64,000 nt of DNA from JANQOH01 sp965201155. GTDB taxonomy: Bacteria > Pseudomonadota > Alphaproteobacteria > UBA7887. The translations under genes and the position numbers were made by a program. Shown here one piece after another: positions 7,411-16,372 of the stretch. The stretch is from assembly GCA_965201155.1 (NCBI GenBank), contig OZ241752.1:2728001-2792000 (forward strand), written 5' to 3'. Within the stretch, counting starts at the first letter, position 1. Each line of letters opens with the position of its first letter. The notes under the pieces were generated by a model. The model saw nothing but the letters and a program-made list of their open reading frames with translations. It ran no database searches and had not been told where the DNA came from.

Positions 7411-8835
7411 TCAGGCCAGGCGCACATAGTCGTAATCCACCGGGCGGCCATTGACGCCGCGCTGGGGCGGCGCGATCCAGTTGGCCATGCGGCCCGGCTC
7501 AGTCACCGGCAGCATCAGCGACGCGATGAAGGCGCGGTCCGAGTCATCGGGTATCCAGTGATATTTCCGGGCTTCCCATTCGTCGGCGCTGACCGGTGTG
7601 CCGTCGGGGCTGAAATGGGTCCCTGCGAAATTGCCTACGGCGCGATGAAACGCGGCGTCGGGAAGCTGGAAAGAAAAATCCATGCCATGTTCGGCGGTCA
7701 CCTTGTTCCAGCGCGCAAGGCCGCGCGCGCAATCTTCCGTGAAATCCCGCCGCAAGCGCTCGTTCAGCGCCGTCAGCGCCGGCGCCTCCACAGTGGTCCG
7801 CGCACCGCCTTCAAAGGCAGGCGCGGGCCATGTCGCGCCTTCCAGTTCGTGGTCGTCATCTACCGCGCTTTCGCGATACCGACCCTTCAGGCCGTTGGTG
7901 TAATAGGAGGCGGCGTTGGTTGACCGTTCCGCGCCGAACAGGTCGGCAGAGACGCTGTAATGGAAATTGATATATTTCTGGATGGTCGGGAGGTCGATGC
8001 CGCCATGCGCGCGTACCTCCCGCGGGTCCTCCAGCCGATGGTCGCGCATGATCTCGCAACTGCGCCGCACAATGCGCTGAATGCCGGATTCACCGACAAA
8101 CATATGGTGCGCTTCCTCCGTCAGCATGAAACGGCATGTTCGCGACAGCGGATCGAATGCGGATTCGGCCAGCGACGCCAACTGGTATTTGCCGTCGCGG
8201 TCAGTGAAAAAGGCAAACATGAAAAATGACAGCCAGTCGGGAGTCTCTTCATTGAAGGCGCCCAGAATGCGCGGCTTGTCCGGATCGCCGGAATGACGCT
8301 CCAGCATCTCGTCCGCTTCTTCCCGGCCGTCGCGCCCGAAATAGGCGTGCAGCAGATAGACCATCGCCCACAAATGGCGCCCTTCCTCCACATTCACCTG
8401 AAACAGGTTGCGCAGGTCGTATAGCGAAGGGCAGGTATGCCCGAGGTGACGCTGCTGCTCCACCGAAGCCGGCTCGGTATCGCCCTGGGTGACGATCAGG
8501 CGGCGCAGCGCGGCCCGGTATTCGCCCGGTACCGTCTGCCACACCGGGGCACCGCGGTGAGCGCCGAAGCCTATGGTGCGCTCCGGCTCCGGCGGTGCAA
8601 GGAAAATGCCCCAGCGATAGTCCGGCATGCGCACATGACCGAAATGCGCCCAGCCGCCCGGCTCGACACTGACGGCGGTGCGCAAATACACCTCCGCCGC
8701 ATGAAAGTCGGCGGGGCCCAGTTCACGCCACCAATCAATATAGCGGGGCTGCCAGTTCTCCAGCGCCCGCCGCAGCCGGCGATTGTCGCCTAACGCGACA
8801 TTGTTCGGAATACGCTCATTGTAGTTGATGGTCAT
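7411..8835 (-). CDS. boxB: Benzoyl-CoA 2,3-epoxidase, diiron subunit BoxB
   Basis: 474-residue oxygenase component of aerobic benzoyl-CoA degradation. With reductase BoxA it inserts one oxygen atom into benzoyl-CoA to give the 2,3-epoxide. The N-terminus MTINYNERIPNNVALG is diagnostic. A ferritin-like four-helix bundle supplies the diiron ligands, visible as acidic/His helices around NVEEGRHLWAMVYLL and MLTEEAHHMFVGES. It starts seven bases after the boxC stop, so the two are one transcript. BoxA, BoxD and a benzoate-CoA ligase are not in this window. Confidence 0.94.
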   Translation of the reverse strand: MTINYNERIPNNVALGDNRRLRRALENWQPRYIDWWRELGPADFHAAEVYLRTAVSVEPGGWAHFGHVRMPDYRWGIFLAPPEPERTIGFGAHRGAPVWQTVPGEYRAALRRLIVTQGDTEPASVEQQRHLGHTCPSLYDLRNLFQVNVEEGRHLWAMVYLLHAYFGRDGREEADEMLERHSGDPDKPRILGAFNEETPDWLSFFMFAFFTDRDGKYQLASLAESAFDPLSRTCRFMLTEEAHHMFVGESGIQRIVRRSCEIMRDHRLEDPREVRAHGGIDLPTIQKYINFHYSVSADLFGAERSTNAASYYTNGLKGRYRESAVDDDHELEGATWPAPAFEGGARTTVEAPALTALNERLRRDFTEDCARGLARWNKVTAEHGMDFSFQLPDAAFHRAVGNFAGTHFSPDGTPVSADEWEARKYHWIPDDSDRAFIASLMLPVTEPGRMANWIAPPQRGVNGRPVDYDYVRLA

Positions 8836-8841
8836 GTCAGC

Positions 8842-10452
8842 CTACACGCGGTCACTGTCATAGCCGGCGCGCTTGCCGCTGCCATAAAGGGTCAGCGCCC
8901 CTTCCGGGCCGGCGGCGTTGGGCCGTTGGAATATCCAGTTCTGCCACGCTGTGAGCCGCCCGAAAATCTTCGTCTCCAGCGTTTCCGGGCCGGCAAAGCG
9001 CAAATTGGCCTCCATGCCGGTCAGGGCGTCAGGCGAGAAGCTGGCCCGCTCCTCGATCGCCAGCCGTACTTCATCATCCCAGTCGATCGCGTCCGGCGTG
9101 AACGTCACCAGCCCCAGCGCGTCGGCTTCGCCCGGGTCCAGATCGCGGCCGAAACTTGCCCGCGCCGCTGACAGGGCCTGGTCCGCCCCCAGAAACCGCG
9201 TCGCCAGCCGGCTCAGGCCATTGCTCATGCAAAGCGGTCCGTTATTCATCTCCGAAAGCCGCAGGAATACCGGGTCGTCATCGTCGAGCATGAAGCTGCG
9301 GTCGGCAGCCAGAACCAGTTCAAGCAAGGCGCCGACAAAACAGCTCCCCGGTTCGACCAGTGCAACAAGGCTGCGCGATGACAAGTCGAAACGCTTCAAC
9401 AGCCGCCGCCAATACAGAGTGATTTCACGGCACAGCCAATCCTCCGCCTTGTCGATCAGGAGCGCATCGCAGGCCGCGGCAAGGCAGAGATCGCCTCGGC
9501 TGGACAATATCCAGATCCCGAGTTCGGGGCGGTTGGCGCGCAGATGCAAGACCGCATCATCGAGCGCCCGGGCCAGCGCCAGCAGCCACCAGGCGCTGCC
9601 TTCCGTGTGTGGGTCACCGACTTGCGACGGTCCCTCGATGCAGAACAACGCTGCCCCGCGCGCGGTGTCGAGATCGACCGTGAGCCAGGGATACCTCAGC
9701 TTCTCCGCCGTGCGTTCCGCCTGCAGCGGCGGCAGCGAAATTCCCGCACCGGCCGGCGGCCGCACTCCCGCCAGGGCTTCCCCCAAACTGCGCGCCCGGG
9801 CCGCGAGCTGCGATGGCGGGGCCACTTCATCCACAAGGTTCCAGGCCGCGGCGCGTTTGCCGCGCACGCCTTCCGCAGTGGTGCACAGGACATCGGCGCG
9901 GTCGCGCCTGACCAGGCGTTTGTCAACCAGCCGCGTCAGTCCGCCGGTTCCCGGCAGCACCGCCAGCAGCGGCAATTCGGGCAGGGAGACGGCGCTCGCG
10001 CCGTCATCCGCCAGCAAGATGCGCTCGCATGCCAGCGCAAGCTCATAGCCGCCGCCCGACGCCGTGCCATTGAGCGCCGCGATGTATATTTGCCCGGACT
10101 CGCGGCTTGCCTCCTCCATGGCGCACCGCGTCTCGTTGGTGAACTTGCAGAAATTCACCTTTGCGGCGTGGGTCGCCCGCGCCAGCATGCCGATATTGGC
10201 ACCTGCGGAAAAAACCCGCTCTCTGGCCGAGGTCAGGATTACCGCGCCGACCTCCGGGTGCTCGAAGCGCAAGCGCTGCACCGCATCCGCCAATTCGATA
10301 TCGACACCCAGATCGTAGGAATTGAGCTTGAGTTCATAACCCGGCGCGAGACCTGCGTGCTCATCGACATCAAGGGCCAGCGTCGCCACCGGGCCGTCGA
10401 TATGCAGCCGCCAGTGGCGGTATCGCTCGGGAGACGTGTCAAACAGTATCAT
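8842..10452 (-). CDS. boxC: 2,3-epoxybenzoyl-CoA dihydrolase (ring-opening) BoxC
   Basis: 536-residue crotonase-superfamily enzyme that hydrolyses and opens the ring of 2,3-epoxybenzoyl-CoA, giving a C6 dehydroadipyl semialdehyde CoA ester plus formate. It has two enoyl-CoA-hydratase-like halves. The first includes the oxyanion-hole segment FSAGANIGMLA and ALNGTASGGGYELALACE; the N-terminus reads YELKLNSYDLGVDIEL. ATG 10452 is preceded by AGGTGA at good spacing; a longer in-frame start near 10545 would overlap the promoter. It is first in the boxC-boxB transcript. Confidence 0.93.
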   Translation of the reverse strand: MILFDTSPERYRHWRLHIDGPVATLALDVDEHAGLAPGYELKLNSYDLGVDIELADAVQRLRFEHPEVGAVILTSARERVFSAGANIGMLARATHAAKVNFCKFTNETRCAMEEASRESGQIYIAALNGTASGGGYELALACERILLADDGASAVSLPELPLLAVLPGTGGLTRLVDKRLVRRDRADVLCTTAEGVRGKRAAAWNLVDEVAPPSQLAARARSLGEALAGVRPPAGAGISLPPLQAERTAEKLRYPWLTVDLDTARGAALFCIEGPSQVGDPHTEGSAWWLLALARALDDAVLHLRANRPELGIWILSSRGDLCLAAACDALLIDKAEDWLCREITLYWRRLLKRFDLSSRSLVALVEPGSCFVGALLELVLAADRSFMLDDDDPVFLRLSEMNNGPLCMSNGLSRLATRFLGADQALSAARASFGRDLDPGEADALGLVTFTPDAIDWDDEVRLAIEERASFSPDALTGMEANLRFAGPETLETKIFGRLTAWQNWIFQRPNAAGPEGALTLYGSGKRAGYDSDRV

Positions 10453-10544
10453 CAGGGCGTCACCTGGCCTCGTCACTGAAAAAGACGGAAATCGCCGCCC
10501 TGTCCCCGGGCGGCGGCGCAAATCCCGTCGATGATGACGGCGCA

Positions 10545-10573
10545 CTTACAACAAAAGCACGCAATAGTGTCAA
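10545..10573 (-). promoter_or_regulatory. Sigma70-type promoter for boxCB
   Basis: On the minus strand, TTGACA (10573-10568) and TGTAAG (10550-10545) are separated by exactly 17 bases. The -35 box is perfect and the -10 box matches four of six positions. Transcription would start near 10538, giving a leader of about 85 bases before boxC. I found no clear BoxR-type operator around it. Confidence 0.6.
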
Positions 10574-11034
10574 CAGAGGCGCAACAAACGGGCGGTCAAG
10601 GTGAGAGGAACCTCCGTCGGTATGGTGCGTCTTCTCGCATCGTCGGCGGCCTGCACGGGAACGGCCGCGGACAGCAAGCAGGTGATATGCCGCCGCTCCC
10701 TGACCGCTGCCACCTGGTACAGTGGCCTCGATGTTACCGATTCGTTGCATTTGTTTCGGTTTTGGTCGGCAAGTGTCTTGCCTGGTTCATGATTTTCTGG
10801 TAATGTTCTCTTCTTCGGAAAGATGAAAGTGTGGAGAAAACCCCCTGCCGTTATTGATAATTCGCGTGGAGTAGCCGCGGCGGCGCCAACCCCGGTATGC
10901 GTAAACCGGGAGGCGGGCGTGTGATCCCGGCTTATCCCGTCAAATCCCACTTTCCCGACGGCTATCGCGAGGTACGTCCGCGGCGCTGTACCCGTTGCGA
11001 GAAAACCAGAAAGGTATCGTCAAAATACTTATGG
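10574..11034. other. Non-coding region between box operon promoter and AT-rich island
   Basis: About 460 bases with no supportable gene. Short frames on both strands have no Shine-Dalgarno sequence, no recognisable motif and no codon bias. Base composition is ordinary for the window until about 11020 and then falls sharply. Possible unannotated small RNA or regulatory DNA cannot be excluded. Confidence 0.4.
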
Positions 11035-11330
11035 AGTTACCAATCGAATATATAATATAGAACAAAAAGATAACTATATACAGGTTGCATTACAGTTATG
11101 TGTTTCATCACAGATTATTGTATCTTTTGGTTTTGGCAATATGTCAGGTACCCAAGCATGTTGGATTTATGATATGAATATTGGATAAATTACATGGATT
11201 TATCATACAACAACTTGAATTTCATAAATATTTTCTGTATGTGCTATGCTTATCTTTGAAATATATACTTGTATTTATTTGTTTTCTCGATATGTTCCAA
11301 TTGTGGTACCATAAATTCCCGTCTTGTACC
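11035..11330. other. AT-rich island upstream of the dcw cluster
   Basis: Roughly 300 bases composed mostly of A and T (for example TATATAATATAG at 11049-11060) inside an otherwise strongly GC-rich window. No gene is visible on either strand. Because it leads into mraZ, it most likely holds the promoter(s) and protein-binding sites of the division cluster. Decayed foreign DNA is the alternative. Confidence 0.55.
11215..11243 (+). promoter_or_regulatory. Candidate promoter for mraZ and the dcw cluster
   Basis: TTGAAT (11215-11220), a 17-base spacer, and TATGTG (11238-11243), with TATGCT a few bases further. It would start transcription about 180 bases upstream of mraZ. AT-rich DNA produces such matches by chance; another pair, TTGGAT and GATAAA, occurs at 11161-11189. 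Confidence 0.3.
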
Positions 11331-11362
11331 ATTTGCTTCCCATGAAGTGGCGTGATATCCCA
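11307..11362. repeat. Helically phased TNCCR repeats, putative MraZ-binding array
   Basis: TACCA at 11307, TCCCG at 11317, TACCA at 11327, TCCCA at 11338 and TCCCA at 11358, read on the plus strand. Spacings are 10, 10, 11 and 20 bases, so all lie on one face of the helix. Read on the other strand they are TGGGA/TGGTA units. Known MraZ sites are short TGGGN direct repeats separated by five bases just upstream of mraZ, so autoregulation is the likely role. Confidence 0.4.
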
Positions 11363-11430
11363 TACATCCGTGCTCCGGGAATGCGGACAAGGGCACCGCA
11401 GGCTGCGGAGTGTCTATCGAGGGCATGCGG

Positions 11431-11916
11431 ATGTCGCACCGCTTTTTCGCCGGAAACCACACGCAGCGCGTCGATGGCAAACATCGCACCAGCGTTCCCG
11501 CCGCGTTTCGCAAGGTGCTGGGCGAAGACAGCGCGTTCTATGCCTTCCCGGCACTCGAAACCGACGGGGTGATCGACTGCCGCACGGAAGAGGAAATGGC
11601 TGTACTGAACGACCAGATCGACGCGCTGGACCCGATGTCGGACGAGCAGACGGGTCTGTCGATCGCCATTTTCGGTCTCGCCCACGCCCTCAAGCCCGAC
11701 AAGGAAGGGCGTTTCGTCCTGCCTGCCGAACTGATGGACCATGCGGAAATCGGCAGTGAGGCCGTATTTGTCGGCGCCGGACGAACTTTCCATATCTACA
11801 ACCCGGGCCGATACGCGGAATACCGACGCCAGGCGCGTTTTCACGCCCCGTCCTACCGCAAGGCGCTGCGGCACACCCCCAAACCGACAGCGCATGGATC
11901 TTCAGAGGGCACGTGA
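11431..11916 (+). CDS. mraZ: Transcriptional regulator MraZ
   Basis: 161-residue protein with two AbrB-like (SpoVT) DNA-binding halves that control the division and cell-wall cluster and its own gene. The two DxK-GR-P motifs appear as DGKHRTSVP (near residue 15) and DKEGRFVLP (near residue 90); in the first the usual Gly is His. ATG 11431 follows GAGGG (11419-11423) with a seven-base spacer; ATG 11425 and GTG 11410 are less well placed. It overlaps rsmH by four bases and is first in the long dcw cluster. Confidence 0.9.
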   Translation: MSHRFFAGNHTQRVDGKHRTSVPAAFRKVLGEDSAFYAFPALETDGVIDCRTEEEMAVLNDQIDALDPMSDEQTGLSIAIFGLAHALKPDKEGRFVLPAELMDHAEIGSEAVFVGAGRTFHIYNPGRYAEYRRQARFHAPSYRKALRHTPKPTAHGSSEGT

Positions 11917-12899
11917 CCGGAATGAACACCTCCTCCCGGCATTTCGGACACGTGCCTGTGCTGCTCGACGCAGTGCTGGAAGCGCTCGCGCCACGCAGCG
12001 GTCGCTTCTATGTCGACGCAACATTCGGCGGCGGCGGCTACAGCGCTGCCATCCTGCGTCATCCCTCCGCAACCGTATGGGCGCTTGATCGGGACCCTTG
12101 CGCGCTGGAGCGCGGCGCCGCACTGGTCGATAGCGCCCGGGGCCGCCTGCGGCTGGTTCAAGGCCGTTTCGGCGACCTCGATCGGCTGCTCGCCGCATCC
12201 GGTGCGCCGGAAGTGGACGGCGGCATCGTTTTCGACCTCGGCGTTTCGTCGGACCAGCTCGACGACGCGGCCCGCGGATTCAGCTTCCGTGAGGACGGGC
12301 CCCTCGACATGCGAATGGAAGCGGCAGGCACCACGGCAGCAGACATTGTCAACACCGCGCCGCCCTCCCAATTGGCTGATATCTTCTTCCGTTACGGTGA
12401 AGAGCGTCATGCCCGCCGCGTCGCTGCCGCCATAGCCGAAGCCCGCGTCAGGCAGCCCATTACGCGCACCGGTCAGCTTGCGGCAATCGTACGCAATGCG
12501 GTTCCGCCGGCAAAAGATCGCCTTGATCCTGCAACCCGCTGCTTTCAGGCGCTGCGCATCCACGTCAATGACGAGTTGGCCGAGATCGCTCGCGCCCTGC
12601 TTGCCGCCGAGCGGGTGCTCGGCGAGGGCGCGCGCCTTGTCGTCGTTGCGTTCCACTCGCTGGAAGACCGGTTGGTCAAACGCTTTCTGACTCGTCGGTC
12701 TCAGCCGCCACGGCGTTCTTCCCGCCACCTCGCGGCGTTCGACGACACCGATGCGCCGGCGCAATCCTTCCGCCTGCTGCACCGCCGCCCGCGGCGCCCG
12801 TCTGCCGGCGAAATTCGCACCAATCCGCGCGCTCGGTCGGCTCGCCTGCGTGCCGCTGAACGCACTGCTGCACCGCCATTCACGGACGCCGGGCCATGA
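11913..12899 (+). CDS. rsmH: 16S rRNA (cytosine(1402)-N4)-methyltransferase
   Basis: 328-residue SAM-dependent methyltransferase (MraW) acting on C1402 of 16S rRNA. Motifs include HVPVLLDAVLEAL at the start, the SAM motif DATFGGGGYSAAIL, FDLGVSSDQLDDAARGFSF, RCFQALRIHVNDEL and the C-terminal FHSLEDRLVK. Start GTG 11913 forms a GTGA overlap with the mraZ stop; an ATG three codons later is possible. The C-terminus is Arg-rich. It overlaps ftsL by four bases. Confidence 0.95.
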   Translation: MTGMNTSSRHFGHVPVLLDAVLEALAPRSGRFYVDATFGGGGYSAAILRHPSATVWALDRDPCALERGAALVDSARGRLRLVQGRFGDLDRLLAASGAPEVDGGIVFDLGVSSDQLDDAARGFSFREDGPLDMRMEAAGTTAADIVNTAPPSQLADIFFRYGEERHARRVAAAIAEARVRQPITRTGQLAAIVRNAVPPAKDRLDPATRCFQALRIHVNDELAEIARALLAAERVLGEGARLVVVAFHSLEDRLVKRFLTRRSQPPRRSSRHLAAFDDTDAPAQSFRLLHRRPRRPSAGEIRTNPRARSARLRAAERTAAPPFTDAGP

Positions 12900-13201
12900 T
12901 AACGCGGCGCACCGCAGCCGCCCTGGTCCTGCTCGCCGCCGCCGCCGCAGGCGTCTATCTGGTCAAATACCAGGTGGCCGCGCTGGAAGTCGAAGAGGCG
13001 GCGCTCGCGAACACCCTCGCCGAGGAGCAGGCAGCCATCCATGTGCTCGCGCTGGAATGGGCCTGGCTGAACGATCCCGCCCGGCTTGCAGAACTCGCCG
13101 AGCGCCACCTCGACGTAGCGCCGCTCGACGCCAATACGATGATCGATCCCGCCCAACTGCCTCGGCGCAAAATGTCAGCGCACGCCGGAGGCGGCGAATG
13201 A
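12896..13201 (+). CDS. ftsL: Cell division protein FtsL
   Basis: 101-residue bitopic protein: a short cytoplasmic end (MITRR), a transmembrane helix at about residues 6-24, then a periplasmic leucine/alanine heptad region (YLVKYQVAALEVEEAAL onward) that would form a coiled coil with the FtsB-type partner in the divisome. The conserved LNDPARLAELAERHL segment supports FtsL. Identification rests mainly on size, topology and position between rsmH and ftsI, where ftsL normally lies. It overlaps both neighbours by four bases. Confidence 0.85.
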   Translation: MITRRTAAALVLLAAAAAGVYLVKYQVAALEVEEAALANTLAEEQAAIHVLALEWAWLNDPARLAELAERHLDVAPLDANTMIDPAQLPRRKMSAHAGGGE

Positions 13202-14928
13202 ATGCGTTGGCGGCAACATGTGCGCGGCTTCGTGACGCAATCACGTCCATTCCGCCGCTGCGCGACACAGCGGAGCCGACCGAGCACGGCCTGGGGCAGT
13301 TGCGCAGACGCCTGGTCGTTGGCGCAGCGCTGTTCGCCTTCGGCTTCGCTGCGCTTGGTGCAGGTCTCGTGGACGCTACCATCCTGCGACCCGACCCTGA
13401 GGCCCATGCGCGCTACGCCCCTGCTGCAGCCGCCGGCGGACCGCAACGCGCCGATATCGTCGACCGCAACGGGGAGTTGCTGGCAACCACGGTTCCCGCA
13501 GTCGGCCTTTACGCCAATACGCGCCTGGTGACCAGTCCTGACGAGGCCGCACTGCGTCTCGCCACGGTGCTGCCCTCGCTCGACCTCGCGGAGGCCGCGC
13601 GCAAACTGGCCAGTGGAAGCACTTTCGTGTGGCTCAAGCGGGTGGTGACGCCCCGCGAAGCCCACGCGGTGAACAGACTCGGCGAACCCGGTCTGGGCTT
13701 TCTCCCGACCGAGCGCAGGGTCTATCCCGCAGCCGACCTCACCGCGCATATCGTCGGCTATACCGGCATCGATAATCGCGGCCTTGCGGGAGTCGAAGCG
13801 CGGTTCGATGCGCGCCTCCGCGAGGCGCCGACAGAGCCGCTCCCCCTGAGTGTGGATCTGCGGTTTCAGTACATTGTCCACCAGGAACTCGCGCAGGCCA
13901 TGTCGCGGTTCAAGGCGTCCGGCGCCGCTGCCATCCTGCTTGATGCCGACACCGCGGAAGTGCTGGCCATGGTGAGCCTTCCCGTGTTCGACCCCAATAG
14001 TCTTCACAATGCCGAACGGTCCCAGCGTTTCAACCGCGCCGCGTTGGGCGTCTACGAAATGGGTTCGACTTTCAAGGCATTCACCGTCGCACAGGCGCTC
14101 GAGTCGGGGAAGATGACACTAGCAGACGGCTACGACACCTCGGTGCCACTACGGCTTGCGCGGTACACCATTCGCGATTTCCACGGGAAGAACCGCTGGT
14201 TGTCGCTGCCGGAGATCTTCATCTATTCCTCCAATATCGGCGCTGCGATGATCGCGCTCGAACTGGGCGTCGAAGCGCAGCGCGAATTTCTCGGAAAACT
14301 CGGTCTGCTGGAAGCGGCGCCGTTCGAATTGCCGGAAACCGGGGCGCCGCTGCTGCCGCCGCGCTGGCGTGAACTCAATGTCGCCACCATCGCCTTCGGT
14401 CATGGTATCGCCGTATCCCCGTTGCAGATGACGGCCGCGATCGCCGCCCTCGTCAATGGTGGGGTGTGGCGGCCCCCGACGCTGCTGACGGGGCCGACAG
14501 AACGCGGGCGCGAGGTAATCGCTGCGCAGACCTCGGCCGAGATGCGCAACCTGTTTCGCCGCGTGGTGACCGAAGGTACGGGCAGCAAGGCAGCGATAAA
14601 AGGCTACGCCGTTGGCGGCAAGACCGGCACGGCGGAGAAACTCACCAAGGGCCGTTATGACGGTGACCGGCTGGTCTCGTCCTTTGTTGCCGCCTTTCCC
14701 ATCGACAACCCCCGTTTCGTCATCCTGGTCGTCATCGACGAGCCGAAGGGCATACCCGAAACCCACAATTACGCGACCGGCGGCTGGACGGCGGCGCCCA
14801 CTGCCGGTCGCATTGTTGAGCGGATCGCGCCGATGGCCGGCATAGCGCCGGATTTCGGCACCGTCAGCGCGTCAACAGTGGCTGCGGCCTCCGCGGATAT
14901 GGGAGGGATACGTGTCGCGGCTAATTGA
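13198..14928 (+). CDS. ftsI: Peptidoglycan D,D-transpeptidase FtsI (PBP3)
   Basis: 576-residue septal transpeptidase. A short cytoplasmic tail and one transmembrane helix near residues 40-60 are followed by the dimerisation domain (RADIVDRNGELLAT) and the transpeptidase domain. Active-site motifs are SxxK in EMGSTFK (Ser290, Lys293), SSN in YSSNIGAAM, and KTGT in GGKTGTAEKL. It crosslinks peptide stems at the division site with FtsW. ATG 13198 forms an ATGA overlap with the ftsL stop. The 3' end overlaps murE by 17 bases. Confidence 0.95.
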   Translation: MNALAATCARLRDAITSIPPLRDTAEPTEHGLGQLRRRLVVGAALFAFGFAALGAGLVDATILRPDPEAHARYAPAAAAGGPQRADIVDRNGELLATTVPAVGLYANTRLVTSPDEAALRLATVLPSLDLAEAARKLASGSTFVWLKRVVTPREAHAVNRLGEPGLGFLPTERRVYPAADLTAHIVGYTGIDNRGLAGVEARFDARLREAPTEPLPLSVDLRFQYIVHQELAQAMSRFKASGAAAILLDADTAEVLAMVSLPVFDPNSLHNAERSQRFNRAALGVYEMGSTFKAFTVAQALESGKMTLADGYDTSVPLRLARYTIRDFHGKNRWLSLPEIFIYSSNIGAAMIALELGVEAQREFLGKLGLLEAAPFELPETGAPLLPPRWRELNVATIAFGHGIAVSPLQMTAAIAALVNGGVWRPPTLLTGPTERGREVIAAQTSAEMRNLFRRVVTEGTGSKAAIKGYAVGGKTGTAEKLTKGRYDGDRLVSSFVAAFPIDNPRFVILVVIDEPKGIPETHNYATGGWTAAPTAGRIVERIAPMAGIAPDFGTVSASTVAAASADMGGIRVAAN

Positions 14929-16372
14929 CCTCGTGCCCGACCATCGCGCTGTCGGCCCCGACGGGGGGATTCATATCTCCGGTGTCACCGCGGACAGCCG
15001 CTCCGTGAAGCCCGGCTACCTGTTCGCCGCGCTGCCCGGAATCCAAACCGACGGCACCTGTTATATCCCCGATGCTGCGGCCTCTGGCGCATCCGCGGTG
15101 CTCGGCGTGCCCGCTGCGGCCCCTGTTGCGCGTGCCCAGCATCTGCCCTTTGTTTCCGCCGATAATCCGCGCCGATGCTACGCCCGCATGGCGGCGCGCT
15201 TTCACGCTTCCCAGCCGCGAACTGTCGCCGCGGTCACCGGGACTAATGGCAAGACATCCGTGGTGTGTTTTGCCCGGCAAATCTGGCAAGCCCTCGGTAT
15301 TCGCGCCGCCAGCCTCGGAACATTGGGCCTCGAACCGCCGGAACTGGCGCCCGCCGCCCTTTCCCGAAGCGTTCGGCTGACCACGCCCGATCCCGGCGAC
15401 CTCCACGCGGCGCTGGCCGCCGCCGCAAGGTCCGGCGTCGATCATCTGGCTCTCGAGGCGTCCAGCCACGGACTGGCGCAGTACCGCCTCGACGGCGTGC
15501 GATTGACGGCGGCGGCGTTCACCACCTTCGGACGCGACCATCTGGACTATCACCGGACCCAAGCCGTCTATTTTGCCGCCAAGGCGCGATTGTTCGCTGA
15601 ATTGCTGCCCGCCGGTGCATCTGCGGTGCTCAACACCGACGCGCCGTGCTTCCCCGAGCTCGAACAGATCTGCCGCCGCCGCAGGCACACAGTGGTGACC
15701 TGGGGCAGGGCAGGCGACGTACGTGTTTTGCGGCACGGCGGCGGGGCACTTGATATGGAGGCGTTCGGGCACCGTTTCGACACGGCGACGCCGCTGGTCG
15801 GGGATTTTCAGGCAGCGAACCTCGCCGGGGCGCTGGCCCTCGTCATCGCATGCGGCACCGATCCGGCGCGTGCCGCCGGGGTCTTGGAGAGAGTGGAGGC
15901 CGCGCCGGGCCGCTTGCAACGAATTTCCATCACCCCGAACGGCGCAGCAGTCTATATCGATTACGCCCATACGCCGGATGCGCTTCAGGCGGCGCTTTCC
16001 GCATTACGGCCGCATGTTGCCGGCTCGCTCGCACTCGTATTCGGCTGCGGGGGCGACCGCGACCCCGGCAAGCGGCCGGAAATGGGCGCGGTAGCCGGCA
16101 GGCTTGCCGATCGCATCATCCTCACCGATGACAATCCCCGCAGTGAGGACCCCGCCAGCATCCGCGCCGCTGTGCGCGCAGCGTGTCCGGACGCCGAGGA
16201 GATCGGCGATCGAGCCGAGGCGATCCGAGCAGGAATCGAAGGTCTGGCGCCGCAGGATGCCTTGCTGATAGCCGGCAAAGGGCATGAAACCGGGCAGATT
16301 CGAAATGGCGTAGTGCGGCCTTTCGACGACGCAGCGGTCGCGCGCGCGTTCGTGGCTGGGAACGTCCCATGA
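14912..16372 (+). CDS. murE: UDP-MurNAc-L-Ala-D-Glu:meso-diaminopimelate ligase
   Basis: 486-residue cytoplasmic Mur ligase adding the third stem residue. The P-loop is TGTNGKTSV near residue 110. The diaminopimelate-specific signature DDNPRSEDP lies near residue 408, as in Gram-negative enzymes rather than lysine-adding ones. A further conserved segment is IAGKGHETGQ. Translation starts at GTG 14912 behind GGGAGGG, inside the last codons of ftsI. It overlaps murF by four bases. Confidence 0.96.
   Translation: MSRLIDLVPDHRAVGPDGGIHISGVTADSRSVKPGYLFAALPGIQTDGTCYIPDAAASGASAVLGVPAAAPVARAQHLPFVSADNPRRCYARMAARFHASQPRTVAAVTGTNGKTSVVCFARQIWQALGIRAASLGTLGLEPPELAPAALSRSVRLTTPDPGDLHAALAAAARSGVDHLALEASSHGLAQYRLDGVRLTAAAFTTFGRDHLDYHRTQAVYFAAKARLFAELLPAGASAVLNTDAPCFPELEQICRRRRHTVVTWGRAGDVRVLRHGGGALDMEAFGHRFDTATPLVGDFQAANLAGALALVIACGTDPARAAGVLERVEAAPGRLQRISITPNGAAVYIDYAHTPDALQAALSALRPHVAGSLALVFGCGGDRDPGKRPEMGAVAGRLADRIILTDDNPRSEDPASIRAAVRAACPDAEEIGDRAEAIRAGIEGLAPQDALLIAGKGHETGQIRNGVVRPFDDAAVARAFVAGNVP

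Noticed and set aside
8918..10479. Long plus-strand frames opposite boxC
   Set aside because: They mirror the codon structure of boxC and have no ribosome binding site or known domain.
10453..10600. BoxR operator near the boxC promoter
   Set aside because: No clear palindromic or direct-repeat site was found around the promoter hexamers.
10531..10950. Possible small genes between boxC and mraZ
   Set aside because: Frames of 60-126 codons on both strands lack ribosome sites, motifs and codon bias, and one overlaps the boxC promoter.
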